Assembly (NCBI GenBank): GCA_949290575.1
Contig: CASESJ010000007.1
Span: 1-50,579, forward strand
Direction of reading: 5' to 3'
Origin: an uncultured Clostridia bacterium
GTDB lineage: Bacteria; Bacillota; Clostridia; Christensenellales; Borkfalkiaceae
Length of the DNA: 50,579 bases
This document shows, piece by piece, positions 1 through 8,711 of this stretch. The position numbers and the translations under genes are program-made. The notes under the pieces were generated by a model. It ran no database searches. It saw nothing but the letters and a program-made list of their open reading frames with translations, and had not been told where the DNA came from. The stretch's first letter is position 1, and the number at the start of each line of letters is the position of its first letter.

Positions 1-296
1 TCGAACCGAAGGACGAGCGCACGCTCTTCATAGAATGGTGTAGTACACCATTCGTGCGTGCGCGAGATGAGCGAGCACAAATACTTGCGAGCGTTGACCG
101 AGCAAGGCGTTGCCCTTACGCCTTGCGAGACAGAGATGAGAACTCCTTATATCGGAGGCGAGTTGCGTAGCGGCGCAATAAACAGGTCTGTCTTTTGGGG
201 AAAAACCATATGCGCCGCCCGCTCGCGCGAGCGAAGCGACGCTTTGCCGAGGGGTCCCCTTTAAGGGGTTTCGGCAAAACTCCTTACGGTGCACCA
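1..296. repeat. Structured non-coding repeat, copy 1
   Basis: This stretch recurs almost unchanged at 375-643. It is built of hairpins: a perfect palindrome at 35-51, a 9-bp stem at 102-110/118-126, an 8-bp stem at 170-177/211-218 with a 33-nt loop, a self-complementary 14-mer at 220-233, and an 8-bp stem at 243-250/271-278. It carries a 27-bp segment (45-71) that copy 2 lacks. Differences between the copies concentrate in the 33-nt loop. The left end is the window edge, so the true boundary is unknown. A reading frame on the minus strand exists in both copies but starts at GTG or TTG and has no convincing ribosome binding site. I read it as a dispersed structured repeat; the family is not identified. 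Confidence 0.75.
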
Positions 297-340
297 CAAA
301 AACGACGAAAGGTTAAATGTCTTTCGTCGTTTTTGTTATG
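297..340. terminator. Bidirectional terminator-like hairpin between repeat copies
   Basis: A perfect 15-bp stem (297-311 with 321-335) encloses a 9-nt loop. It has an A-rich left flank and T-rich right side, so it could stop transcription in both directions. It sits exactly between the two repeat copies. Confidence 0.6.
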
Positions 341-374
341 TTGCGAATATCGCATCCCTGCGACTTTTGTTCTG

Positions 375-643
375 TCGAACCGAAGGACGAGCGCACGCTC
401 TTCATAGAATGGTGTAGTCGAGCACAAATACTTGCGAGCGTTGACCAAGCAAGGCGTTGCCCTTACGCCTTGCGAGACAGAGATGAGAACTCCTTATATC
501 GGAGGCGAGTTGCGTAGCGGCGCAATAAATATGTCTGTTTTTTTGAAAAAAAACATATGCGCCGCCCGCTCGCGCGAGCGAAGCGACGCTTTGCCGAGGG
601 GTCCCCTTTAAAGGATTTCGGCAAAACTCCTTACGGTGCACCA
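375..643. repeat. Structured non-coding repeat, copy 2
   Basis: Second copy of the element at 1-296. It lacks the 27-bp segment present at 45-71. The conserved 8-bp stem lies at 517-524/558-565; seven of the ten substitutions I count fall in its 33-nt loop (525-557), which keeps exactly the same length. Conservation of stem and loop length with a changed loop sequence suggests that structure is what matters. Confidence 0.75.
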
Positions 644-652
644 AAGAGGTAT

Positions 653-701
653 AATCCGAATTATTTGCTGATAACCAGCGAATGGTTCGGATTTTCTCTT
701 T
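653..701 (+). terminator. Hairpin with T-rich tail after the repeat
   Basis: An 8-bp stem (653-660 with 686-693) is followed by a T-rich tract; an outer 6-bp arm (643-648 with 696-701) extends it. The rest of 644-794 holds no gene. A 13-base direct repeat occurs at 690-702 and 771-783. Confidence 0.4.
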
Positions 702-794
702 ACATTGGCGAATGCTGACGCAGTTGGTGCAAGACTGAAAAATTACTGTTGCATCATTTCGCTATTTACTGATTTTCTCTTTATATTTAAAGTA

Positions 795-823
795 TTGACA
801 ATTTATGAATTTGCCCTTATAAT
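795..823 (+). promoter_or_regulatory. Sigma-A promoter of the flavodoxin gene
   Basis: TTGACA at 795-800 and TATAAT at 818-823, spacer 17 nt, both perfect consensus. Transcription would start near 830, giving a leader of about 24 nt before the ATG at 854. Confidence 0.85.
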
Positions 824-853
824 TGTAAAAATTTATTTATGGGGAGGGGTAAA

Positions 854-1426
854 ATGATTAAAGTTACTTGTATTGTAGGAAGTGCGAGAAATGACGGAAG
901 TTGCGCCTATCTTACCGACGCCTTTATAAAGGGTCTGAACGCAAAAGCGCAAATAAAAAAGTACTGCGTAGGCGATATTGTTATTGCCTTTTGTAAAGGT
1001 TGCAAAAGCTGTTATCAGACGGGCGAGTGCGTGACGAGCGACGATGTTCAGACGGTTGTCGGCGATATAATGACCTCCGACTATGTGTTTATGGCTGCAC
1101 CCTCGTATTGGGCAGGCGTTCCCGCTCAGCTTAAAGCACTTTTCGACCGCACTACCCCTTACGGCGACACAAACTCCAAAAGAATTGTAAAGCCAAAGGA
1201 CGGAATAAAGGGTATAGCCGTCGCAGTGAGGGCAGGCACTCGTCAGGCAGAAAACGAGCTTATAATAAGCTCGATAGAACACTATTTCGGACACCTCGGA
1301 ATACAGACGATTAAGGCAATTTCGGTATTGCAGACGGACACTTTATCCGATTTGCTTGAAAAGAATGAAAAAATCATAGCCGAAGTTACTCGCTTGGGCG
1401 AAGATATTGCAAACAACAGATTGTAG
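854..1426 (+). CDS. Flavodoxin-family NAD(P)H-dependent oxidoreductase
   Basis: A protein of about 190 residues with the flavodoxin-like fold: an N-terminal beta strand and phosphate-binding segment (IVGSARNDGS), then a cysteine-rich CKGCKSC segment followed by a further Cys, then the typical PSYWAGVPAQLKALFDR stretch. This combination is seen in FMN-binding oxidoreductases and related iron-sulfur flavoproteins. It probably transfers electrons from NAD(P)H in the cytoplasm; the substrate cannot be read from sequence. An in-frame ATG at 839 lies inside the leader, but the ribosome binding site GGGGAGGGG (841-849) directs translation to the ATG at 854. A GNAT gene follows after 15 nt and may be co-transcribed. 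Confident in the fold, not in the substrate. Confidence 0.85.
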   Translation: MIKVTCIVGSARNDGSCAYLTDAFIKGLNAKAQIKKYCVGDIVIAFCKGCKSCYQTGECVTSDDVQTVVGDIMTSDYVFMAAPSYWAGVPAQLKALFDRTTPYGDTNSKRIVKPKDGIKGIAVAVRAGTRQAENELIISSIEHYFGHLGIQTIKAISVLQTDTLSDLLEKNEKIIAEVTRLGEDIANNRL

Positions 1427-1441
1427 GATATAATTGGTTAT

Positions 1442-1921
1442 ATGGCGATAAAACAATTAAAAATAGTGCCGTTTGAAGATAAATTTATCGAAATTGTGTT
1501 TGAAATTCAGAAAAAAGCGTTCTTGCCGTTGTTTGAAAGATATGCGGACATAGAGACTAACCCATATTGCGAGAGCAAGGATACCGTCCTTTCAAAATAT
1601 TTGAGGCAGGACACGGACGGATATTTATTTCTTGCAGGGAACACTTTTGTAGGGTGCATGAGAATAGTTAAAACAGATAATGCCTGCAAAGTGGCGGCGC
1701 TTGCCGTTCTTCCAGAATTTCAGAACAGAGGCATTGCGCAGAGCGCGCTTGCCGAGATAGAAAAAATTTATCCGAACGTCAAAATGTGGAAATTGGATAC
1801 TATCAAACAAGAAGCAGGTAATTGTCACCTGTATGAAAAACTGGGATACAGGCGGACGGGCAGAGAAAAGAGCATTAAAGAGGGTATGACGATTGTCGAT
1901 TATGTAAAAGTAATTCAATAA
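1442..1921 (+). CDS. GNAT family N-acetyltransferase
   Basis: A 159-residue protein with the GNAT acetyl-CoA-binding motif A, LAVLPEFQNRGIAQSAL, near residues 86-102, preceded by the strand that contacts the pantetheine arm, and followed by the C-terminal LYEKLGYRRTGR motif typical of the family. It should transfer an acetyl group from acetyl-CoA to an amine, but the acceptor is unknown. The gene begins 15 nt after the flavodoxin-family gene and is closed by a strong terminator at 1945, so the two probably share one transcript. The ribosome binding site is weak (AGGA about 12 nt upstream). Length is normal for single-domain GNAT enzymes. Confidence 0.85.
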   Translation: MAIKQLKIVPFEDKFIEIVFEIQKKAFLPLFERYADIETNPYCESKDTVLSKYLRQDTDGYLFLAGNTFVGCMRIVKTDNACKVAALAVLPEFQNRGIAQSALAEIEKIYPNVKMWKLDTIKQEAGNCHLYEKLGYRRTGREKSIKEGMTIVDYVKVIQ

Positions 1922-1944
1922 TAATTGCTCAAACAATTTAAAGA

Positions 1945-1984
1945 GCGGCGGGCGATTTTAAAAATCGCCCGCCGCCTGTTTATT
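1945..1984 (+). terminator. Rho-independent terminator of the 854-1921 operon
   Basis: A 15-base arm (1945-1959) is complementary to 1961-1975 and is followed by T-rich sequence. The central AT part probably opens as the loop. The A/T-rich centre and the convergent gene on the minus strand make a two-way terminator plausible. Confidence 0.75.
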
Positions 1985-2005
1985 TACGCTATTAAAATAC
2001 TTCAA

Positions 2006-2419
2006 TCAGATTATTCCTATCAAAACCACAGAGCCGGCTATCGCGCCGCCAAGGCACAAAAACCAGATTATGAGAGCTATCCAGCCGATCGCGCTTTTGT
2101 TGAGCTTCAACTGATAAATCACATAGAACAGCGCGCCGAAAAAGCCCTGAACGAGAACGGCAAGTCCGCACAAAAAGGCAATGACTGTTCCTAATAAAAA
2201 CAAAAGCCCTGCAAGTTCAAATTCTATTTTCGTTGCACAGAATACGCCGCCGAATACAAACAGCACTACGAAAGCCGCAGACAAAATTGCCTGTATTATG
2301 CCGCGAATGCCCAGACTTACGCTGGTTTCCCTGCGCTCCTCGTCAGCCTTGAGCTTGTTGTACTTTCTGTCTGCTTTATCCCAGAAATGTAAGATATTGC
2401 CTATCCACGACCTTGCCAT
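2006..2419 (-). CDS. Small integral membrane protein of unknown function
   Basis: A protein of about 137 residues with a charged N-terminal segment (about residues 1-35) followed by strongly hydrophobic stretches that predict roughly four membrane helices; the C terminus is hydrophobic too. I do not recognise the family. An upstream in-frame ATG at 2449 cannot be the start, because its first two bases lie inside the promoter -10 hexamer (2448-2453). The ATG at 2419 has GAGGAG upstream and a usable leader, so I place the start there. It is transcribed alone, converging on the GNAT operon. Confidence 0.65.
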   Translation of the reverse strand: MARSWIGNILHFWDKADRKYNKLKADEERRETSVSLGIRGIIQAILSAAFVVLFVFGGVFCATKIEFELAGLLFLLGTVIAFLCGLAVLVQGFFGALFYVIYQLKLNKSAIGWIALIIWFLCLGGAIAGSVVLIGII

Positions 2420-2447
2420 AACCTTTCTCCTCTCTTCTGTTTCCGAC

Positions 2448-2476
2448 ATTATACCATATAATACTTAACAGGTCAA
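2448..2476 (-). promoter_or_regulatory. Sigma-A promoter of the small membrane protein
   Basis: On the minus strand TTGACC (2471-2476) and TATAAT (2448-2453) are separated by 17 nt. The -10 overlaps an in-frame ATG, which rules that codon out as the translation start. Confidence 0.8.
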
Positions 2477-2548
2477 TATACATTTTTTTACATTTTTACA
2501 CCGCTGATTTTAAAGGCTGACGCCTGAGGCGGTAAATATTTATGCAAT

Positions 2549-2755
2549 TGTTGATAACTTTATACACAATTTCCTGTCCATACCCTCAAAAAAGCCCGAA
2601 ATATTGCAGTTTTTGTCGGTTTTTCAATAAATTGTTGATAACTTTTTATAAATATATGTTTTTTATTCATTCAAAAAATAAAATTGTGCACAACTTTTTG
2701 TTGATAAACAGGCAGTTTAAGGCAAAAAAAGCCGCTTTTTTGGCAGTTATCAACA
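2549..2755. other. Cluster of DnaA-box-like sites in AT-rich gap (possible origin or DnaA-titration site)
   Basis: The 9-mer TTATCAACA occurs four times: on the minus strand at 2549-2557, 2633-2641 and 2699-2707, and on the plus strand at 2747-2755. TTATACACA lies at 2560-2568, and a palindrome containing TTGTGCACA on both strands lies at 2684-2693. All are close to the bacterial DnaA-box consensus TTATNCACA. A very AT-rich stretch, which could serve as an unwinding element, spans about 2641-2683. No gene is visible in 2480-2817. No dnaA or dnaN is in the window. An origin is possible but unproven. Confidence 0.45.
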
Positions 2756-2817
2756 AGCTTTAACGACATAAAATGCCATTGAAAACATATTATTCTATAT
2801 TATGCATGTCACAGAAC

Positions 2818-2849
2818 AAAAAAACATCCGCGGCAAAAAACCGCGGATG
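2818..2849 (-). terminator. Rho-independent terminator after dnaJ
   Basis: A perfect 9-bp stem (2825-2833 with 2841-2849) is followed on the minus strand by seven T residues (2818-2824). It ends the grpE-dnaK-dnaJ transcript. Confidence 0.85.
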
Positions 2850-2865
2850 CAAATTCAATGCTCTG

Positions 2866-4020
2866 TTATTGTTTGTCTATCTTTCTGCCGTAGACAGCCG
2901 AGACGTTGCCCGAGTACCTCTGCATGTTCTCACACGACTTCAAAGGCACGCTGTCCTCGAAGTCGGAAAGCTTTTTGAGCTGGTCGCGAGAGAGCTTTGT
3001 GGGGATATCTATATGCACGTCGACGTACAGATTGCCCGTGCCGTTGACCGTCTTGACGCCCTTGCCCCTTATGCAGAAGCGCGTGCCGCTCGCAGTGCCT
3101 GCGGGAATTGCGAGCTCTGTCGTATCGTCTATGGCAGGAACTTGTATTTTGCCGCCCGTTACCGCCGTCTTATACGAGATGGGAACGGTGACGAAGAGGT
3201 CCTTATCCTCCCTTCTGAGCAGCTTGTGCGGCTCTATCTGGAAATAGATGTACAAATCGCCCGGCTCGCCGCCCTGCACTGCCTGACCAAAGCCGCGCTT
3301 GCGCATTGAGCTGTCCTTATCGACGCCTGCGGGTATGTTTATTACCAAGCGCGTCTGACTGCGCTGAACGCCCGTACCCTTGCAGTCGGGACATTTTTCT
3401 GTTATGTTCTTGCCCGTGCCCTTGCAGTCGGGACATACGCCCACCTGAATGGTTCTGCCGAAGATTGTATCCTGCTGATATTTAACTCTGCCGCTGCCGC
3501 CGCATTTTGCGCATTTCTTTAACGCCGTTCCGTCCTTCGCGCCCGTGCCGCTGCATGCGCGGCAGGGTTCGTTGCGGAAGTAAATCACATCCTTGCTGCA
3601 GCCCTTTATGGCGTCGAGGAAAGAGAGCCTTACGGTCTGCTCGATATTCGCGCCGCGCGCGGGTCCCTGCCTCTGCGCTCCGCCGAAACCGCCGCCGAAC
3701 ATGGACGAGAATATATCGCCTATGTCGCCGAAACCGCCCGAGAACGGGTTACCGCCCGAAAAAGGATTGCCGCCGCCGAAACCGCTCATGCCCGGATGTT
3801 CGAGCTCGTAATCGTACTGCTTGCGCTTCTGTTCATCCGAAAGCACGGCGTTGGCTTCGTTTATTTCCTTGAACTTCTCGGCTGCCGCCGCGTCGCCCGG
3901 ATGGAAGTCGGGATGGTACTGCTTTGCAAGCTTTCTGTACGCCGACTTGATTTCATCCTGCGTAGCCGTCTTGGAAACGCCGAGTATTTCGTAATAGTTT
4001 TTCTTGTTCTCTGTTGCCAT
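2866..4020 (-). CDS. dnaJ: Chaperone DnaJ (Hsp40)
   Basis: This 384-residue co-chaperone stimulates the ATPase of DnaK and delivers unfolded clients. The J domain holds the HPD motif at residues 36-38. A Gly/Phe-rich segment follows at about 78-115, then a zinc-binding domain with four CxxCxGxG repeats at 153-160, 170-177, 196-203 and 210-217, and the C-terminal client-binding beta domains. Length and domain order match class I DnaJ. The ribosome binding site is weak (AAAAGA). The gene is last in grpE-dnaK-dnaJ, 68 nt after dnaK, with a strong hairpin in the gap and a terminator behind it. Confidence 0.97.
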   Translation of the reverse strand: MATENKKNYYEILGVSKTATQDEIKSAYRKLAKQYHPDFHPGDAAAAEKFKEINEANAVLSDEQKRKQYDYELEHPGMSGFGGGNPFSGGNPFSGGFGDIGDIFSSMFGGGFGGAQRQGPARGANIEQTVRLSFLDAIKGCSKDVIYFRNEPCRACSGTGAKDGTALKKCAKCGGSGRVKYQQDTIFGRTIQVGVCPDCKGTGKNITEKCPDCKGTGVQRSQTRLVINIPAGVDKDSSMRKRGFGQAVQGGEPGDLYIYFQIEPHKLLRREDKDLFVTVPISYKTAVTGGKIQVPAIDDTTELAIPAGTASGTRFCIRGKGVKTVNGTGNLYVDVHIDIPTKLSRDQLKKLSDFEDSVPLKSCENMQRYSGNVSAVYGRKIDKQ

Positions 4021-4041
4021 AATCTTTTATAAACCGTTATA

Positions 4042-4069
4042 GCAGCGCGCGGGCAATTCCGCGCGCTGC
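4042..4069 (-). other. Intercistronic hairpin between dnaK and dnaJ
   Basis: An 11-bp GC-rich stem (4042-4052 with 4059-4069) lies in the 68-nt gap. There is no T tract on the coding strand, so it more likely stabilises or processes the mRNA, or attenuates dnaJ partly, than terminates fully. Confidence 0.5.
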
Positions 4070-4088
4070 CTCTTGATTGAATTTATTA

Positions 4089-5903
<1,815 letters not shown>

Positions 5904-5921
5904 TTATGTTTTCTGTGAATT

Positions 5922-6503
5922 TCAGATTGTGACGACTACCTGCGCAAAGCGTATTACCTTGCCGTCGCGGCGGTAGCCTTTTTTGAGCACCTTGTTTATC
6001 GTGTTGGGCTGCTCGCCCTCGCCGCAAGGCACGTTCATTATAGCTTCGGCAACGCTCTCATCGAACGCGTCGCCTTCATTTATTGCAATTTCTTCGACGC
6101 CAAGCGATGCAACTATCGTATTGAAGTTCTTTATTATCTTATCGATGCCCGCCTTTGTCTTTTCGTCAGACGCGCTCTCGTAAGCGTAACCGAAGTTGTC
6201 TGCAACGGGCAGAAGCTTTAAAATGGCTTCGGCTTTGCCGTCTGCATAAGCCTGCGAAACCGCAGCCTGATTGCGCTTGCGGAAGTTATCGTATTCGGCA
6301 GAGACCGAATACCACTTGCGCCTGTAATCTTCCGCCGAAGCGAGAGCTTTTTCAAGCTCGGAGGGCTCTTTCGCCTCTTCCTTTGCGCCCTCTTTGTTTA
6401 CCTCGGGCTGTTCTTCGGCTGTTGCCTCCGACTGCTCTTTTTCGGGCGTTTCCATAAGCTCCTCTTCGTCGCTGTGTTTGAGTTCATCTTTTTTCTTTGA
6501 CAT
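5922..6503 (-). CDS. grpE: Nucleotide exchange factor GrpE
   Basis: A 193-residue nucleotide exchange factor for DnaK. About 50 acidic, low-complexity residues are followed by the long coiled-coil helix (about 50-100, with EYDNFRKR), and the C-terminal beta-wing containing GEGEQPNTINKVLKKGYRRDGKVIR. It heads the grpE-dnaK-dnaJ operon. The ribosome binding site is weak (GGGAAAAG). In many Bacillota hrcA precedes grpE and a CIRCE inverted repeat controls the operon; neither is present in the 223 bp upstream, so heat-shock control must be different or hrcA acts through a divergent site. I found no strong promoter hexamers here. Confidence 0.96.
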   Translation of the reverse strand: MSKKKDELKHSDEEELMETPEKEQSEATAEEQPEVNKEGAKEEAKEPSELEKALASAEDYRRKWYSVSAEYDNFRKRNQAAVSQAYADGKAEAILKLLPVADNFGYAYESASDEKTKAGIDKIIKNFNTIVASLGVEEIAINEGDAFDESVAEAIMNVPCGEGEQPNTINKVLKKGYRRDGKVIRFAQVVVTI

Positions 6504-6691
6504 TTTTCTTTTCCCGTAATTGGTTTACAGTTTAAATATAACTCCCAAACGGCGGCGTTAAACACACGGACACAAATTTTTTACATCTTTATATAATTAT
6601 TGTCCCCGCGTTGCCATAAAATAGTGTGTCGGAGGACGAAGTTATGGCAAAAAATCGCAAAAATTTACGCCTTAAACGTAGTTGCCCGCTA

Positions 6692-6720
6692 TTGACTAAC
6701 GCGATAAGCTGTGATAAAAT
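6692..6720 (+). promoter_or_regulatory. Sigma-A promoter giving a leaderless tyrosine phosphatase mRNA
   Basis: TTGACT at 6692-6697 and TAAAAT at 6715-6720 with a 17-nt spacer. A start about 7 nt beyond the -10 falls on the ATG at 6727. No ribosome binding site can exist in such a transcript. Confidence 0.7.
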
Positions 6721-6726
6721 TGTTAT

Positions 6727-7533
6727 ATGCACATAAAACGACTGCAACTTAAAAAGCTGTTCAACACCCGCGACCTGGGCGGAATGCCTGCCGCGGACGG
6801 TCGCGTCATAAGACACGGCAGGCTGATACGCAGCGGAAAACTTTATAAATTGCCCGACGAAACGGTGGAAAAACTAAAGGGTTTGGGGCTTAAAACCGTA
6901 GTTGACCTGCGCATTTTCACAGAGTGCGAGGAATATCCCGATACCGTAATCGAGGGCGTGGAGTACGTTCATCTTCCCCTCCTTTGCACGGCTACGCCGG
7001 GAATTACGAGGGAAAAGAGCATGACCCGCACCATGGCTATAGAGTCGCGCAGAATTAAAAACGAGTTCGGCACGGCGGACAATTACATGGTTGCAATGTA
7101 TAAGATGGTGCTCTTTTCGGACGAGCCCGTGGGAATGCTCAAAAAGCTGATGCGCATAATAATCGACGGCGACGGCTGCATACTCTGGCACTGCAGCGGC
7201 GGCAAGGACCGTGCGGGACTTGTCTCCATGCTGGTCGAGAGCCTGCTGGGCGTCGACGAAAAGATTATTGTAGAAGATTACGTCGCCTCTCACCGCTTCC
7301 AGAGAAGAAAATTCTTCTGGAACAGGGCGGGACTTGTAATCGCGCCACTCGTCAGACGTTTCAAAAAGATACTCTTCGGCATGATGGCGGCAAAGCCCAG
7401 ATACATAATCGAAACCATTGCCGAGGTCAAGACAAAGTACGGCAGCGTTATAAATTACTGCAAGCAGAAGCTCGACATAACCGACGAAGATATTGCCGCA
7501 ATGCGCGACAAATACCTCGAACCTGCAAAATAA
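6727..7533 (+). CDS. Tyrosine-protein phosphatase (Y_phosphatase3 type)
   Basis: A 268-residue protein with the N-terminal NTRDLGG motif (residues 13-19) and the active-site loop HCSGGKDRAG near residues 157-166, the CX5R signature with Cys nucleophile and Arg. This combination defines the bacterial dual-specificity or lipid phosphatases of the PF13350 type. Substrates may be phosphotyrosine or phosphoinositides; the sequence does not decide. The ATG at 6727 lies directly where the promoter should initiate, and the next Met (residue 20) is inside the conserved motif, so a leaderless mRNA is the best reading. It is monocistronic, ending in a strong terminator shared with the convergent galE. 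Confidence 0.88.
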   Translation: MHIKRLQLKKLFNTRDLGGMPAADGRVIRHGRLIRSGKLYKLPDETVEKLKGLGLKTVVDLRIFTECEEYPDTVIEGVEYVHLPLLCTATPGITREKSMTRTMAIESRRIKNEFGTADNYMVAMYKMVLFSDEPVGMLKKLMRIIIDGDGCILWHCSGGKDRAGLVSMLVESLLGVDEKIIVEDYVASHRFQRRKFFWNRAGLVIAPLVRRFKKILFGMMAAKPRYIIETIAEVKTKYGSVINYCKQKLDITDEDIAAMRDKYLEPAK

Positions 7534-7545
7534 ATAAAAAAATCA

Positions 7546-7582
7546 GCCGCGGCGGAAGCAACCTTCCGCCGCGGCGTTTTTA
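7546..7582. terminator. Bidirectional terminator between the phosphatase gene and galE
   Basis: A perfect 13-bp GC stem (7546-7558 with 7563-7575) with a 4-nt loop. T residues follow on the plus strand and an A run precedes, so it can serve both convergent genes. Confidence 0.85.
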
Positions 7583-7596
7583 TTTCAGTATTAATT

Positions 7597-8613
7597 TCAG
7601 CACTTGTAGCCTTCGGGGTTGCCGCTCTGCCACTTCCACTGGGACGAGCACATATCCTCGAGGGTGTATTTCGCCCTCCAGCCGAGCTCTCTTTCCGCCT
7701 TCCCGGACGAGGCGTAGCAGGAGGCTATGTCGCCCGCGCGCCTGCCCTCTATCACATAGGGAAGGGTCTTGCCGCACGCCTTTTCGAAGGCGTGTATCAT
7801 GTCGAGCACGCTGTATCCGTTGCCCGTGCCGAGGTTGTAGGTGTAGACGCCCGCCTCTTCGCAGCGTTTAATGGCGGCGACGTGCCCTGCAGCAAGGTCG
7901 ACGACGTGAATATAGTCCCTCACGCCCGTGCCGTCGGGAGTGGGATAGTCGTTTCCGAACACGTGAATGCACTTGAGTTTGCCCGAGGCAACCTGCGCCA
8001 CATACGGCATGAGGTTGTTGGGTATGCCCTTGGGGTCTTCGCCTATGAGCCCGCTCTCGTGCGCGCCGACGGGGTTGAAATAGCGCAGAAGCACCACGCT
8101 CCACTCCTTGTCAGCCGCATACACGTCGCTGAGCATTATTTCCTGGAAATACTTGCTCGTGCCGTAGGGGTTTGTAGTTCCGCCCACTCTGCAATTTTCG
8201 TCGAGAGGCAGTCTTTCGGGCGTGCCGTAGACGGTCGCCGACGACGAAAAGACTATCTTCTTGCAGCCGGACTTTCTCATCACTTCGAGAAGCACGAGCG
8301 TGCCGCAGAGATTGTTATCGTAATACTCTATCGGCTTGGCGCAGGATTCCCCCACCGCCTTGAGCCCCGCAAAGTGTATTACCCAGTCTATTTTATGAGA
8401 GGAAAAAATGCCCTCCATGAGCTCCCTGTCGCGGACGTCGCCCAGAACGAATTCAACCTCCCTGCCCGTTATCTTTTTAACGCGCCTCAAGCTCTCTTCG
8501 CTCGAATTTGACAGATTGTCGACGACTACTACCTCGTAACCGCTGTTGAGCAGTTCGACTACGGTGTGACTGCCGATATATCCCGCGCCACCCGTCACGA
8601 GTACACACTGCAT
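7597..8613 (-). CDS. galE: UDP-glucose 4-epimerase
   Basis: A 338-residue extended short-chain dehydrogenase that interconverts UDP-glucose and UDP-galactose in the Leloir pathway and supplies UDP-galactose for surface glycans. The NAD-binding motif TGGAGYIG is at residues 7-14; the catalytic triad is visible as the SSSATVYG Ser (about 124-125) with Tyr150 and Lys154 in YGTSK. The C-terminal sugar-binding segment ([18 protein letters not shown]) matches GalE. The start follows GAGG about 10 nt upstream. It has its own consensus promoter just behind the glmS stop, so it is not simply the end of the glm operon. Confidence 0.96.
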   Translation of the reverse strand: MQCVLVTGGAGYIGSHTVVELLNSGYEVVVVDNLSNSSEESLRRVKKITGREVEFVLGDVRDRELMEGIFSSHKIDWVIHFAGLKAVGESCAKPIEYYDNNLCGTLVLLEVMRKSGCKKIVFSSSATVYGTPERLPLDENCRVGGTTNPYGTSKYFQEIMLSDVYAADKEWSVVLLRYFNPVGAHESGLIGEDPKGIPNNLMPYVAQVASGKLKCIHVFGNDYPTPDGTGVRDYIHVVDLAAGHVAAIKRCEEAGVYTYNLGTGNGYSVLDMIHAFEKACGKTLPYVIEGRRAGDIASCYASSGKAERELGWRAKYTLEDMCSSQWKWQSGNPEGYKC

Positions 8614-8645
8614 AATATATACCTCATTTATATTAATCTGAGGTT

Positions 8646-8674
8646 ATTATACTTTTTTAAACAGCCCGTGTCAA
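8646..8674 (-). promoter_or_regulatory. Consensus sigma-A promoter of galE
   Basis: On the minus strand TTGACA (8669-8674) and TATAAT (8646-8651) are separated by 17 nt. Both hexamers are perfect. Confidence 0.88.
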
Positions 8675-8711
8675 CTCTTTGCAGGCGGGGTGCGTCCTTA
8701 TGGCGCGCCGC

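Noticed and set aside
28..297. Minus-strand reading frame in the repeat, with a homologue in the second copy (402-644)
   Set aside because: It starts at GTG or TTG without a ribosome binding site. Its conservation follows from the duplicated DNA. Six of the seven loop substitutions are non-synonymous, as expected for a non-coding loop, although the three differences outside the loop are synonymous.
833..1294. Long minus-strand frame opposite the flavodoxin gene
   Set aside because: It is antisense to a well-supported gene, has no promoter or ribosome binding site, and its protein resembles no family.
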